NCBI GenBank assembly: GCA_025457915.1
Contig: JALOTL010000030.1
Location: 1-32,486 of the forward strand
Length of the DNA stretch: 32,486 bases
Direction: 5' to 3'
Origin: Spirochaetota bacterium
Lineage (GTDB): Bacteria > Spirochaetota > UBA4802 > UBA5550
The notes under the pieces are model-generated. The model saw only the letters and a program-made list of their open reading frames with translations, did not search any database and was not told the origin of the DNA. Positions 1 through 8,603 of the stretch are shown in pieces; the stretch's first letter is position 1, and every line of letters starts with the position of its first letter. Position numbers and translations under genes: made by a program.

Positions 1-2028
1 CATTTCAATGCCGGAAAGCCTGTCAAATTTTCCGGGATACTCCTTGGATCTCATCAGGGTGGATGAAAGGGCCCTGTACAGAATGTCGATCACGAGGGTG
101 GATTTGCCCGAGCCGGAAACGCCCGTAACCGCGGTCAGGACGCCCAGGGGGAACTTGACGTTTATGCCCTTGAGGTTGTTTTCCCTCGCCCCGAACACCT
201 CGAGCTCGCCCGCGGACTTCTTTCTTTTTCCGGGCACATGGATGAACTCCGATCCGGAAAGGTATTTGCCGGTCAGGGATTCGGGGTTTGCCGCAATTTC
301 CTGCGGTGTGCCGGTGGCGATCACGTACCCTCCGTCAAGGCCGGCGCCAGGCCCCAGGTCCACAACGTAATCAGCCTGCCTTATCGTGTCCTCGTCGTGC
401 TCGACGACTATGACGGTGTTGCCCAGATCGCGCAGCCTCTTGAGGGTGTCGATCAGGCGCTGGTTGTCCCTCTGGTGCAGGCCGATGCTCGGCTCGTCCA
501 GAATGTAAAGGACCCCCGTGAGGCTAGAGCCTATCTGCGTGGCGAGCCGGATCCTCTGGGATTCGCCGCCGGAAAGGGTCCCTGCCGGCCTGTCGAGGGT
601 CAGGTAATCGATTCCCACGTCGTTGAGGAACCGCAGCCTTGTCCTGATCTCCTTGAGGATCTGCTCGGAAATCTTCTCCTCCGTGCTGCCGAGCTTTATC
701 CCTTCGAAAAAACCGTGGGATTCCTTGATGGACAGGGCCGTGATCTGGTCTATGCTTTTATCGGCCACCTTCACGGATAGGCTCTCCTTCTTGAGCCTTT
801 TTCCTCCGCATTCGTCGCAGACCTTGTTGGTCATGTAGCTTTCCATCCAGATGCGCATGTCCTCGGACTTGGTCTCCATGTACCGCCTCTGGAGGTTCGG
901 GATAACCCCCTCAAACCTCCTGGAATACCTGAACTCGAGGTCGTCCCTCTTGACCTCGAAATCGAGCTTCTCGTTTCCCGATCCGTACAGCACGATTTTC
1001 TTTATCCTTGCGGGAAGCTTCTTCCATGGAAGGCCGGCATCGAACTTGAAGTTTTTTTCAAGGGACTTTATCTGCTCGATGTACCAGTAGCTTGTGCTTT
1101 TTCCCCAGACCTCGAGTACGCCCTCGTAAAGCGATTTTTCCGGATCGGAGATGATCATCTCCTGATCGAACTGCATGATGTACCCGAGGCCGCTGCATTT
1201 CTGGCATGCCCCGTAAGGACTGTTGAAGGAAAACATCCTCGGCGAAAGTTCCGGTATCGACAGCCCGCAGTCCGGACAGGAAAGCTTCGAAGAATAGATC
1301 CTCTCCCCGCCGTCCATGATAATGGTGACAAGCCCATCGGCCATCTCCATCGCCGTTTCGACCGAATCCGCCAATCGTCCCCTTATCCCATCTTTTATGA
1401 CAATCCTGTCGACCACGATCTCGATCGTGTGCTTCCTGTTCTTGTCGAGCTTAACGGTTTCATCCGGTTCGATGATCCTCCCGTCCACCCTGAACCTTGT
1501 AAATCCGTTCTTTCTGGCGTGATCGAATTTTTCATCGTGCTCGCCCTTTCTCCCCCTCACCAGCGGGGAAAGTATCATCATTTTAGTGCCGCTTCCCGCC
1601 GTCAGCAGCGACTCCACTATCTGGTCGATGGACTGCGAGGTTATCCTCTTACCGCAATTTGGACAGTACGGCACCCCGATCCTGGCGAAAAGAAGCCTGA
1701 AATAATCGTAAATCTCGGTAACGGTTCCTACAGTGGATCTCGGGTTCCTGTGGGTGGTTTTCTGTTCGATTGATATGGCCGGCGACAGCCCGTCGATGTA
1801 ATCGACGTCGGGTTTTTCCATGAGGCCCAGGAACTGCCTCGCGTATGAGGAAAGGGACTCCACGTATCTCCTTTGCCCCTCGGCGTATATTGTGTCGAAG
1901 GCAAGGGAAGACTTCCCGGAGCCGGAAAGCCCGGTTATAACGATAATCCTGTCTCTCGGGATTTCCAGGGAAATATTTTTCAGGTTGTGTTCCCTGGCTC
2001 CCTTGATGACGATGTGGCGGTTGCTCAT
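1..2028 (-). CDS. uvrA: UvrABC excinuclease subunit A (3' end outside window)
   Basis: Damage-recognition ATPase of nucleotide excision repair; UvrA dimers load UvrB at lesions. The 676 codons present are the N-terminal ~70% of a protein usually about 940 residues long. Seen: first Walker [10 protein letters not shown] near residue 31; [20 protein letters not shown] after it; a first zinc module (CPDCG, then PYGACQKC); a second cysteine pair ([10 protein letters not shown]) near residue 405; the ABC signature [13 protein letters not shown] near residue 485; [11 protein letters not shown] near residue 515; and a second Walker [10 protein letters not shown] near residue 632. The ATG overlaps the TGA of the upstream gene (ATGA), so translation is probably coupled. 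Everything downstream of the second P-loop region is cut off by the window edge. Identification is secure. Confidence 0.97.
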   Translation of the reverse strand, partial: MSNRHIVIKGAREHNLKNISLEIPRDRIIVITGLSGSGKSSLAFDTIYAEGQRRYVESLSSYARQFLGLMEKPDVDYIDGLSPAISIEQKTTHRNPRSTVGTVTEIYDYFRLLFARIGVPYCPNCGKRITSQSIDQIVESLLTAGSGTKMMILSPLVRGRKGEHDEKFDHARKNGFTRFRVDGRIIEPDETVKLDKNRKHTIEIVVDRIVIKDGIRGRLADSVETAMEMADGLVTIIMDGGERIYSSKLSCPDCGLSIPELSPRMFSFNSPYGACQKCSGLGYIMQFDQEMIISDPEKSLYEGVLEVWGKSTSYWYIEQIKSLEKNFKFDAGLPWKKLPARIKKIVLYGSGNEKLDFEVKRDDLEFRYSRRFEGVIPNLQRRYMETKSEDMRIWMESYMTNKVCDECGGKRLKKESLSVKVADKSIDQITALSIKESHGFFEGIKLGSTEEKISEQILKEIRTRLRFLNDVGIDYLTLDRPAGTLSGGESQRIRLATQIGSSLTGVLYILDEPSIGLHQRDNQRLIDTLKRLRDLGNTVIVVEHDEDTIRQADYVVDLGPGAGLDGGYVIATGTPQEIAANPESLTGKYLSGSEFIHVPGKRKKSAGELEVFGARENNLKGINVKFPLGVLTAVTGVSGSGKSTLVIDILYRALSSTLMRSKEYPGKFDRLSGIEM

Positions 2029-2393
2029 ATCTGCGTTATGTTCATGGAACCGCACATGGGGCAGATGACGTCGATCTCCTCGGTCTCCTCCTCCAGTTCA
2101 CCGTCTTTTTTAACTATGAGATCGTCCCATCTGTAATCGCAGTCTTCACAGGCGAAGCTTACGGCTATTTTCTTTTCGCTTTCCCAGTCGGAGGATTCTT
2201 CTTCATCTATTAAATCATCTTCAAACTCTTCTTCCACGGCTTCTTCTTCCTCTTGATCGTTGACGAATTCCCTGGCCTCATCCTCGATCAGATCGTGCTC
2301 TTCGCCCAGTTCCTCTTCGTCGTAATTTTTATCGTAATAATCGTCTTCGTACACCTCGTCGTCGTAGTCTTTTTCGTAATGATCTTTCGCCAT
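2025..2393 (-). CDS. Acidic protein with C-terminal zinc ribbon, overlapping uvrA
   Basis: Function unknown. About 122 residues. The first two thirds are extremely acidic and Tyr-rich (runs such as [13 protein letters not shown] and [13 protein letters not shown]). The last third is a four-cysteine zinc ribbon: CEDC, then CPMC, 30-odd residues apart. The stop overlaps the uvrA start by 4 nt, so the two are probably one transcriptional unit. I chose the ATG at 2393 because AGGGTG lies a good distance upstream. An in-frame ATG at 2441 would add 16 residues, but its AGGG is too close. The layout (acidic tail plus metal-binding knuckle) recalls small acidic nucleic-acid-associated or chaperone-like proteins. 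I do not recognise the family and assign no function. The uvrA linkage hints only weakly at a repair role. Confidence 0.8.
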   Translation of the reverse strand: MAKDHYEKDYDDEVYEDDYYDKNYDEEELGEEHDLIEDEAREFVNDQEEEEAVEEEFEDDLIDEEESSDWESEKKIAVSFACEDCDYRWDDLIVKKDGELEEETEEIDVICPMCGSMNITQI

Positions 2394-2612
2394 ATTCACA
2401 CCCTGAATTTTTATTATGGGTCTCCCGCGGAGGTGATTCATGTCCCTGCCGTGATTTCGATGAAAAGCTTATTGAATTAAATATAATATAATTTTAAAAT
2501 CTTTTTACGGGTTTACAAAAAATTACAGGTTTTTTTTTGTCAAAAAATTTTCGTTAAAAATGAAAAATAAAAGCGTTTTATTGGCGGTTTAAACGGCGGA
2601 ACAGCTGTAATT

Positions 2613-3266
2613 TTATTCGACAATTTTTTCTTTTATGCCCATATTTCCACTCTGGTCTTCGACCAGGCGTCTTTCAGGAATTTCATCTCCATCGCTGATA
2701 ATGACGTCCCAGACTCCCCAGATGCCTCTTTCCGCTGAATATTCCCTGAATATAATATCAAAAGAGCCGTCCCGGCTGTAAGTGTGCGGTATATCTATCT
2801 TTTCAGGGGAACCGGTCAAATCATCAATGATAAAATCCCCGAGCTGCTTGATCCCGTTTTTTTTATTGAAAATTCCGATCTCGAGCCTGGCACCCGGATA
2901 TATCCTGGATGTATTCCTGAAAAGCACGAAATCTATCCACATCCTGTAGCGCCTGTCCCTTTCAAGTCCGGAAACGAATATCCTGGATCCGTATTTTGAG
3001 ATTATAAGCGCTTTTCTGCCGATTATCGGTTTCTGGTCCTCCAGCAGTTTCAGGCCATTGGAAATCGCCCAGTTGTACAGGTCCTTCTCGGACACAAAAG
3101 GCTTCCAGTTGATAAAATGTTCCCCGAAGTTTTTCATACCGGCATGAAAAACGTGAATTTCAGGCTGGATATCCTTTGAAACCAGGCCGGTTTGAAGGAA
3201 TAAAATAAAGCCGCAGATCATTATCAGCGGCTTTTTCGGCACCCGTAATTTGTTGTCAGTCATCAT
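2613..3266 (-). CDS. Hypothetical exported protein (217 aa)
   Basis: Unrecognised protein. The N-terminus has a basic stretch (KLRVPKK), then a hydrophobic segment (PLIMICGFILFLQTGLV) at residues 13-29, which reads as an uncleaved anchor or a signal peptide. The rest is a soluble domain rich in aromatic residues and beta-strand-like patterns (YRMWIDFVLF, RLEIGIFNKKNG, GVWDVIISDGD). No lipobox and no catalytic motif were seen. It begins 16 nt after the stop of the coiled-coil gene upstream and lacks a clear Shine-Dalgarno sequence, so it is probably translated by coupling. Two adjacent ATGs (3266, 3263) could serve as start. Downstream lies an AT-rich gap of about 220 nt with no clear terminator. 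Confidence 0.75.
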   Translation of the reverse strand: MMTDNKLRVPKKPLIMICGFILFLQTGLVSKDIQPEIHVFHAGMKNFGEHFINWKPFVSEKDLYNWAISNGLKLLEDQKPIIGRKALIISKYGSRIFVSGLERDRRYRMWIDFVLFRNTSRIYPGARLEIGIFNKKNGIKQLGDFIIDDLTGSPEKIDIPHTYSRDGSFDIIFREYSAERGIWGVWDVIISDGDEIPERRLVEDQSGNMGIKEKIVE

Positions 3267-3282
3267 GATATGAAGCGGCTGA

Positions 3283-3846
3283 TTATTTTATCAGCCTCAT
3301 GACCGTATCAGGCCTAAGCTTCGATATCGATTCAATACCGGGCTGGCCGATGCTGGAAATCAGGGACTCAATCCCGCTGGCAATCCCGGCAGTCCTGTCA
3401 GGGCCGGCCAGATTGGAAGCGGCAATGTTGTCGAGCTCCACATTGAGCTTTTTCAGTCTCTCAATGTCCGTGTCTACAAGGCCCGCGCTTTTGCCCAGGA
3501 GCTTCTTCAGGCCGTCTCCTGAAGACTCGCTGCCGACGAATTCCTGAAGCACGGGTTTTCCTTCGAACCTGGCATTATCGAGAATCTTCTGCCTGTCGTT
3601 CGAACTCGCGGAGGAATCCAACAGTTGTTCGATGCCGCTTTTAATGATCTGATTTTTTGTAAGGGACGATTGAATTTCCCTGAATTCCCTGTCGATGGAA
3701 TCAAGGCGGGAATTGATTCTGCCGCCGAGAGTCAGTGAGTCACCCTTGATCTCTTCTTTTTTTTTGTCGGTGACGTCATCATCAACCTGCTTCTGGCCGC
3801 TCAACCTCCTTGCAGATCCCAAAATTCCGTCAATGGAAACCTTCAT
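3283..3846 (-). CDS. Hypothetical helical/coiled-coil protein (187 aa)
   Basis: Unrecognised protein. It has no signal peptide or membrane segment, so it is probably cytoplasmic. The sequence is highly charged and mostly helical. One heptad-like region covers about residues 40-80 (RLDSIDREFREIQSSL), another about 120-150 (DIERLKKLNVELDNI), and a Gly/Ser-rich C-terminal tail ends in RLIK. The start is well supported: GGAGGGTG lies 5 nt upstream of the ATG. It has its own consensus promoter just after the smc stop (3923-3951), and its leader can form two stem-loops. It is followed after 16 nt by the exported hypothetical protein, forming a two-gene unit. No function is assigned. Confidence 0.8.
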   Translation of the reverse strand: MKVSIDGILGSARRLSGQKQVDDDVTDKKKEEIKGDSLTLGGRINSRLDSIDREFREIQSSLTKNQIIKSGIEQLLDSSASSNDRQKILDNARFEGKPVLQEFVGSESSGDGLKKLLGKSAGLVDTDIERLKKLNVELDNIAASNLAGPDRTAGIASGIESLISSIGQPGIESISKLRPDTVMRLIK

Positions 3847-3869
3847 TTTACACCCTCCATTGTGTATTT

Positions 3870-3951
3870 CCGGTTAAGTAACCGGTTGGGCAGTCGTTGC
3901 GCAAATATAGCGCAACATAAGAAATATAACCGGCACCTGTCAATTTGTCAA
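3870..3951 (-). promoter_or_regulatory. Consensus sigma70-type promoter with two leader stem-loops
   Basis: On the minus strand, a -35 TTGACA (3951-3946) and a -10 TATATT (3928-3923) are separated by exactly 17 nt. The predicted transcript start near 3916 coincides with the first base of a perfect 7-bp stem, GTTGCGC/GCGCAAC (3916-3896, 7-nt loop). A second inverted repeat, CCGGTTA/TAACCGG, lies at 3885-3870, just before the GGAGGGTG ribosome site. A stem at the extreme 5' end is known to protect some bacterial mRNAs from RNase E-type decay. That role here is inferred. Confidence 0.75.
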
Positions 3952-3962
3952 GTTTTTTTAGA

Positions 3963-6722
3963 TTATATGACAGCAGCACCCCTTGCGTCTCTTCTCTCCA
4001 GCTTGAGGGATACGACCTTTGATATGCCCGGCTCCTCCATGGTTACCCCGTATATGGATTCGCAGATGCTCATGGTTTTCTTGTTGTGCGTTACTATGAC
4101 AAACTGGGTGCCCCTCGCGAATTCTTTGAGCATTTTGACGAACCTGCCGATGTTTTGCTCGTCGAGCGGCGCGTCGATTTCATCTAGAAAACAAAAAGGC
4201 GACGACTTTGTCATATAGGTCGCGAAGAGGAGGGCTATTGCCGTAAGCGCCCTCTCGCCGCCGGAGAGAAGGTTGATGTTTTTAGGCTTTTTCCCCGGAG
4301 GCCTTACCATTATCTCTATGCCGGATTCAAGGACATTTTCCTCGTCAGCCAGTTCAATGGCCGCATCGCCTCCCTCGAAAAGGCGCCTGAATATTTCCGA
4401 AAAATTCTTCTGTATGTCCTTAAAGGTGTCGGTGAACATCTCCACCGATGTCCTGTTTATGTCCTCTATAACGGACAGGATGTCCGTCCTGGCTTTTTCT
4501 ATGTCCTTTTTCTGACCGATGTAGTATTCGAACCTTTTCTTTAAATCCTTGTATTCCTCAATGGCGAGATTGTTTATGGGGCCGAGATCCTGTATCTCCT
4601 TCTTGATCTTCTGGATCCCCTCCTGTATCTCGGCCTGCTGGGCGTCGTTCACATGGATGTCCGAAAAATCGGAGGCTTTTTTCTCGTATTCCAGCCAGAG
4701 ATACTCCTCTATGCTGTTCTTCTTGAAAATCAGCTCAACCTGGCTTTTGTCCAGGGTCCCTATTCTTTCCACCAGCTTTCCGAGCTCATCCTCGTCCTTT
4801 CTGCTCATGCTCTTCCTGCTGACTATGCACTCATCTATTTCGCGCCTTTTCTCCGTGAACTCGGATATGCTTTTCATCAGCGACTGGCTTTTCTCGCTGA
4901 ACTCTACGAGTTTGTGCTCCCATTCGTCTATTTCCCTCGAAAGATTGCCGATGATCTCCTCGGAGCGCCTGGTGTCCTCAAGGTGGTTCTCGATCTGCTT
5001 TTCAACGTCCTTGATCTGGACGAAAAGCGACTGGATGTGCTTTTCAATCCAGTTGCTTTCATTTTCGTTCCTGGAGAGGTCCTTCTCGACCCTCGTGATC
5101 ATTTCGTTGATGTCCTCCAGCCCCTTCTGTTCGTTCTGGATATGCTCCTCGGTGGCCGCAATGTCGGACCTGAGTTCTTCAACGGACCTGACTTCGGCCC
5201 CTATCTTGTTATCCAGCCCCTCCTTCTCCGCGTATATGCCGGTCTTGTCGAAAAGGATGGCCCTGAAGCCGTCCTCGAATTGTTCGAATTTATTTATGTC
5301 CTCCCTCAGGCCCTGGAGGTCCATGGACCCAAGCGAAGCCGATGCCTCTTCCGCGAGTCCCGATTCAATCTGGGAAACCGTTCTGGATAGAAGGGATTCC
5401 ATGGAGATTATCCTTTCATTTATTCTCTCCCTGACCTCCAGCCTTTCGGACTCGGACCCGGCCAGCTCGGCCTTCTTTCTTTCTATGGCGTCTATCAGTT
5501 TCCTTATGACATCCTCGAGTTCGTCCCTGTACTTTTTGAGTTTGCCCTCAGAGTCCTTGATCCTGCCCTTGTTGTCTTCTATCCTGTCTCTCGATTTATG
5601 TATGGAATCGATCTTCCTTTTCCTGGACTCAAAAAAGCCCTTCAGCTTTTCCCTGTCGTCTTCGATTTTCCTGCCTATATCCACCCTTGAGACTTCCGCC
5701 TTTTCCTTTTCCGAGATTAGACGCGTCCTGGTCTCCGACCTTTCTTTGATCTTTTTTTCGGTTGCGTTGACACGGGACTGCTGTTCCTTGATGAAGTCCC
5801 TGTTTTTGTCCGTTTTATCGTCTATGTCGTCCACCCTGATCTTGTAACCGTGGAGCTTTTTCTCAAGATCGAAGAGCTGGTGCTGTATGTCGTTCTTTCT
5901 CTTTTCATCCTTTTCGTTCTCCGAGGAAATGGATGAGACCCTGGCGGATATGGATTCCCTTTCCTTCCTGAGCCTTTCAATATCGGTCTGTATTTTGTCG
6001 CGCCTTTTCAGGATTTCCCTGTATTTGATGATATTGATTTTTACGTCAAGCTCCATGAGCCTGGACTTGAACGAAAGGTATTCCCTGGTTTTCTCCGCCT
6101 GCCTGGACTTGAGGTCCTTTTCCCTCTCGATCTCCCTGATGACGTCGTTGATCCGCTCGATATTCGCGCCGGTTTCAGTGAGCTTTTTTAGCGACTCCCT
6201 TTTCTGGAGCTTGTACCTGGATATTCCAGCGGCCTCTTCAAAAATATATCTCCTGTCCTCCGCGCTGGAGGACAGTATCAGGTCCATCCTGCCCTGTTCT
6301 AGCACGGAGTAGGCGGATTTCCCTATGCCGGTATCCATGAACAGCTTTTCAATGTCCTTGAGCCTGACCGGGGATTTGTTGATAAGGTACTCCGACTCGC
6401 CGTCACGGAAGACCCTCCTGGTCACGGTGATGGAATCGGAATCGATTTCGAGGACCCTGTCCGAATTGTCGATGGTCAATGAAACCTCGGAAAGGGACAG
6501 CTGCTTCCGCTGTTCGGTGCCGGAGAAGATGATGTCCTCCATCCTTTCACCGCGTATGTTTTTCGCCTGCTTTTCGCCGAGGACCCACTTGACGGCGTCG
6601 ACTATATTGGATTTTCCGCATCCGTTCGGACCGACTATCGCGGTTATGCCCGGCTCGTATTCCAGCTGGATACGGTCGGCAAAAGACTTGAACCCGAAGA
6701 TTTCCATTGATTTCAGGAACAT
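3963..6722 (-). CDS. smc: Chromosome segregation SMC ATPase, short form without a recognisable hinge
   Basis: Condensin ATPase that organises and segregates the chromosome. Both head halves are standard: LKSMEIFGFKSFADR at the N-terminus, Walker A GPNGCGKSN (31-39), the segment YSVLEQGRMDLIL (138-150) with IFEEAAGISRYK, then LSGGERALTAIAL (819-831), Walker B FCFLDEIDAPLDEQN (843-857) and the H-loop VTHNKK. The arms are long coiled coils of about 285 residues each (170-455 and 505-790). The protein is 919 residues against about 1,150-1,200 for usual bacterial SMC. The gap falls in the middle: only ~50 residues (455-505, including FRAILFDKTGIYAEKEGLD) stand where a ~150-residue hinge is expected. 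The ATG at 6722 fits the family N-terminus. No ScpA or ScpB gene is in the window. Confidence 0.93.
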   Translation of the reverse strand: MFLKSMEIFGFKSFADRIQLEYEPGITAIVGPNGCGKSNIVDAVKWVLGEKQAKNIRGERMEDIIFSGTEQRKQLSLSEVSLTIDNSDRVLEIDSDSITVTRRVFRDGESEYLINKSPVRLKDIEKLFMDTGIGKSAYSVLEQGRMDLILSSSAEDRRYIFEEAAGISRYKLQKRESLKKLTETGANIERINDVIREIEREKDLKSRQAEKTREYLSFKSRLMELDVKINIIKYREILKRRDKIQTDIERLRKERESISARVSSISSENEKDEKRKNDIQHQLFDLEKKLHGYKIRVDDIDDKTDKNRDFIKEQQSRVNATEKKIKERSETRTRLISEKEKAEVSRVDIGRKIEDDREKLKGFFESRKRKIDSIHKSRDRIEDNKGRIKDSEGKLKKYRDELEDVIRKLIDAIERKKAELAGSESERLEVRERINERIISMESLLSRTVSQIESGLAEEASASLGSMDLQGLREDINKFEQFEDGFRAILFDKTGIYAEKEGLDNKIGAEVRSVEELRSDIAATEEHIQNEQKGLEDINEMITRVEKDLSRNENESNWIEKHIQSLFVQIKDVEKQIENHLEDTRRSEEIIGNLSREIDEWEHKLVEFSEKSQSLMKSISEFTEKRREIDECIVSRKSMSRKDEDELGKLVERIGTLDKSQVELIFKKNSIEEYLWLEYEKKASDFSDIHVNDAQQAEIQEGIQKIKKEIQDLGPINNLAIEEYKDLKKRFEYYIGQKKDIEKARTDILSVIEDINRTSVEMFTDTFKDIQKNFSEIFRRLFEGGDAAIELADEENVLESGIEIMVRPPGKKPKNINLLSGGERALTAIALLFATYMTKSSPFCFLDEIDAPLDEQNIGRFVKMLKEFARGTQFVIVTHNKKTMSICESIYGVTMEEPGISKVVSLKLERRDARGAAVI

Positions 6723-7038
6723 CCGGACCCCGGGTTGAATATTTGATCAATGTAACAGCAGTATTTATTTATCATCGCGTTATATTCCGGGCGTCATGTT
6801 ATTCCTGCCGGTTTTCCGGAGACTCTCCGCGATCGACCAGCAGGACCCGTTATTATTAAAAAAACCGTTCGATAAGCCGGACCGGATATGTTTGATTCTT
6901 TAAAAAATGGAGTCAAAACAAATAATATGGATTGTAAATAAATCGATTAAACAATATCGTGGCAAGAAGATTTTTATTTTTTTATAAAAATATTAATCCA
7001 TGCCCTGCCGGCTGGAAACAGCAATATTAAAAAATTAA
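6723..7038. other. AT-rich divergent intergenic region
   Basis: This 316-nt gap separates smc (leftward) from a lipoprotein gene (rightward) and must hold both starts of transcription. It is AT-rich, especially 6950-7035. I could not find a -35/-10 pair with good spacing on either strand, nor a convincing hairpin or reading frame. The lipoprotein ATG is preceded by an A/T-only leader without a Shine-Dalgarno sequence. Confidence 0.5.
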
Positions 7039-7542
7039 ATGAAAAGCACGGTTTTTATCATCATCATCGCAATAATCGTCTCTTGCTCTTCCCCGAAGAA
7101 ATCAAGGGTTTACAAAAACACGGCCGTAAAAAACGGGACAAGCGCCGGCCAGCAAAAATCAGCGGAACGGATCGACAGGGGCGATACGGCGGAAGCATTC
7201 TTCAAACTTGACGGGAAGGCGGACTGCATAAGGATCGAGGTGTTTTCAAGAACTCCGGACGCCTCCCCCGATAAAATGAGGACGCTGAAATCATATTTCA
7301 TCGTGGAAAAGATGCTGGAAATTTCCAGGAATAAAAGGGCCTTCTCGGAAATCGGCAGGAACTACAACGCCGACTGGCAGGTAAAAAGACGGCTGACGAT
7401 CTGCTCATCCGAAACGGATCCCATAAAAAAGCTTGATCCGGCGGTCTACAGGATAAGGTTCACGACATTCACGCCGGACCGGTACGATTATTCGATAAAG
7501 GCAAGCGCCGACTGCGGGATCGCGTTCAGGGACAGGCCCTGA
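7039..7542 (+). CDS. Small hypothetical lipoprotein (167 aa)
   Basis: Probably a membrane-anchored lipoprotein of unknown function. The N-terminus is a short signal, MKSTVFIIIIAIIVSC, whose IVSC is a good lipobox, with Cys16 the lipidated residue. A Lys/Ser/Gly-rich linker follows to about residue 45, then a compact domain with three further cysteines (for example ADCIRIEV and TICSSE). The C-terminal half (YRIRFTTFTPDRYDYSIKA) looks beta-rich. The upstream leader has no Shine-Dalgarno sequence. The gene ends 6 nt from the convergent lipoprotein gene at 7549, leaving no room for a terminator between them. No homologous family is recognised. Confidence 0.75.
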   Translation: MKSTVFIIIIAIIVSCSSPKKSRVYKNTAVKNGTSAGQQKSAERIDRGDTAEAFFKLDGKADCIRIEVFSRTPDASPDKMRTLKSYFIVEKMLEISRNKRAFSEIGRNYNADWQVKRRLTICSSETDPIKKLDPAVYRIRFTTFTPDRYDYSIKASADCGIAFRDRP

Positions 7543-7548
7543 GCGTCA

Positions 7549-8016
7549 TCAGTCCGAGATGGCGAATCCGTCAATCGACTTGCGGATATCCGCCCTCCTT
7601 TTTTTAAATTCAGCCTCGATGCCCGCCGCCTCTATTATGAATATCTCCTTTTTCGTCACGAAAAGCGCCAGGGAATAAACGTAGTTTTCACCGTTAAACC
7701 TGTATGCGTATTCACGCAGCTCGCCCTTCTGACCGCTGGCGGCAGACAGTCCCGACCTGGAAATTTCGTGGTACCCGAGCCCCTTCAGGTGAAGCTCCAC
7801 CGAGCGCGACCACATATCGGCGTCACCGTAGGGGTCGTTTTTGACCCTGCAGGCCTTCATCCGTATGCCAGACGAGGATATCGCCCTGAATACGGCCGTG
7901 TCTTTTTTGTATCTTGCAAAGCCCTTGGGCTCTGAAATGCTGAAGTTCATTGAACCGCAGCCGGCCAGGAGGGCCGCGATGACAGACAGTGAAAAAATTA
8001 TTCCCGGTTTTACCAT
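7549..8016 (-). CDS. Lipoprotein resembling the C-terminal domain of the DUF4349 protein at 8594-9814
   Basis: Probably a lipoprotein (155 aa): MVKPGIIFSLSVIAALLAGC, with lipobox LAGC. The mature part aligns by eye with the last ~125 residues of the 406-aa protein two genes upstream. Shared positions include PKGF versus PEGF near the start, GIRMKACRVKNDPYGD versus GIRAGVVENYPPGD, the following Trp, and a final FVTKKEIFIIEAAGIEAEF versus FAVSGENIIVVEARLKAGD. So the domain occurs both free and fused in one locus. The ATG at 8016 overlaps the end of the preceding gene by 7 nt, showing translational coupling. A longer in-frame start at 8061 would spoil the signal peptide. Function unknown. Confidence 0.8.
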   Translation of the reverse strand: MVKPGIIFSLSVIAALLAGCGSMNFSISEPKGFARYKKDTAVFRAISSSGIRMKACRVKNDPYGDADMWSRSVELHLKGLGYHEISRSGLSAASGQKGELREYAYRFNGENYVYSLALFVTKKEIFIIEAAGIEAEFKKRRADIRKSIDGFAISD

Positions 8017-8603
8017 GATCTCATCATCCCCTCGATGCCGAGCCCGTTTATCCATTGCCATTTCGAAGGCCCGCCGGATGTCCTGGCTTCGCCCGGCTTA
8101 ACATTCATGTGCACATTGACCTCGTACAGCGACGTCTTATCGGAATAATAGGCAAGCTCTCCCTTGATCTTCTCTATTTCCATGACAACCTTGCCGATCT
8201 CCTCCTCGATCTCTATGGTCTGGTGCAGTTTGGACTCGTTGAACAGCCTGTACAGGTCGGACATGAGCTTCTCCTTGACGGCAAGCCTGGTCCTGAGATC
8301 GTTCACCGTCTCGGCGACATCGCTCCTGAAAAGCTGTTCGTCGAAGATATAACCCAGCCTTCCTATGCCTTCCTTCAGGGCCTGGAAGGATTTGTCCGGC
8401 ACCCTCACAGAAATCCTCGACGAAGAAAAATATTTCACGTATCCGCCCATGCCGGCAACCGATTTCCTCAGGCTTTCGACCGCCCTGTCCGGGCTTTCGG
8501 TGAGGAGAAAGTACTCGTACCTGAAAATCCTCGTATCCTCGGCCGAAACCTGCGCCGCGGAGAGAGCTGAAAGCATAAAGACAACCGCTAGCTTCAATCG
8601 CAT
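8010..8603 (-). CDS. DUF4349-like secreted protein, single domain
   Basis: Exported protein (197 aa) with a cleavable signal peptide (MRLKLAVVFMLSALSAAQVSA). The mature part resembles the N-terminal domain of the 406-aa DUF4349 lipoprotein just upstream. It has a beta-alpha-beta start with GGYVKYFSSSRISVRVPDKSF (compare DGFIESAATSDSYRYARIIIRVP), then a coiled-coil hairpin (DLRTRLAVKEKLMSDLYRL, then EIEEEIGKVVMEIEKIKGEL), then a returning strand. Known DUF4349 proteins carry this ferredoxin-like domain split by a coiled coil. Unlike many of them, there is no C-terminal membrane helix. It overlaps both neighbours (10 nt and 7 nt), so the three genes are clearly one operon. Biological role unknown. 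Confidence 0.82.
   Translation of the reverse strand: MRLKLAVVFMLSALSAAQVSAEDTRIFRYEYFLLTESPDRAVESLRKSVAGMGGYVKYFSSSRISVRVPDKSFQALKEGIGRLGYIFDEQLFRSDVAETVNDLRTRLAVKEKLMSDLYRLFNESKLHQTIEIEEEIGKVVMEIEKIKGELAYYSDKTSLYEVNVHMNVKPGEARTSGGPSKWQWINGLGIEGMMRSW

Noticed and set aside
238-780. Plus-strand open frame of 180 codons
   Set aside because: Lies opposite the uvrA ABC-signature and second P-loop region; translation has no protein-like motifs.
2430-2453. Strong GGAGGTGAT ribosome-like site with an ATG on the plus strand
   Set aside because: The frame stops after four codons; better explained by the minus-strand leader.
4549-5847. Plus-strand open frame of 432 codons opposite smc
   Set aside because: Ser/Leu/Phe-rich mirror of the Lys/Glu-rich coiled coil; a usual shadow of such genes.
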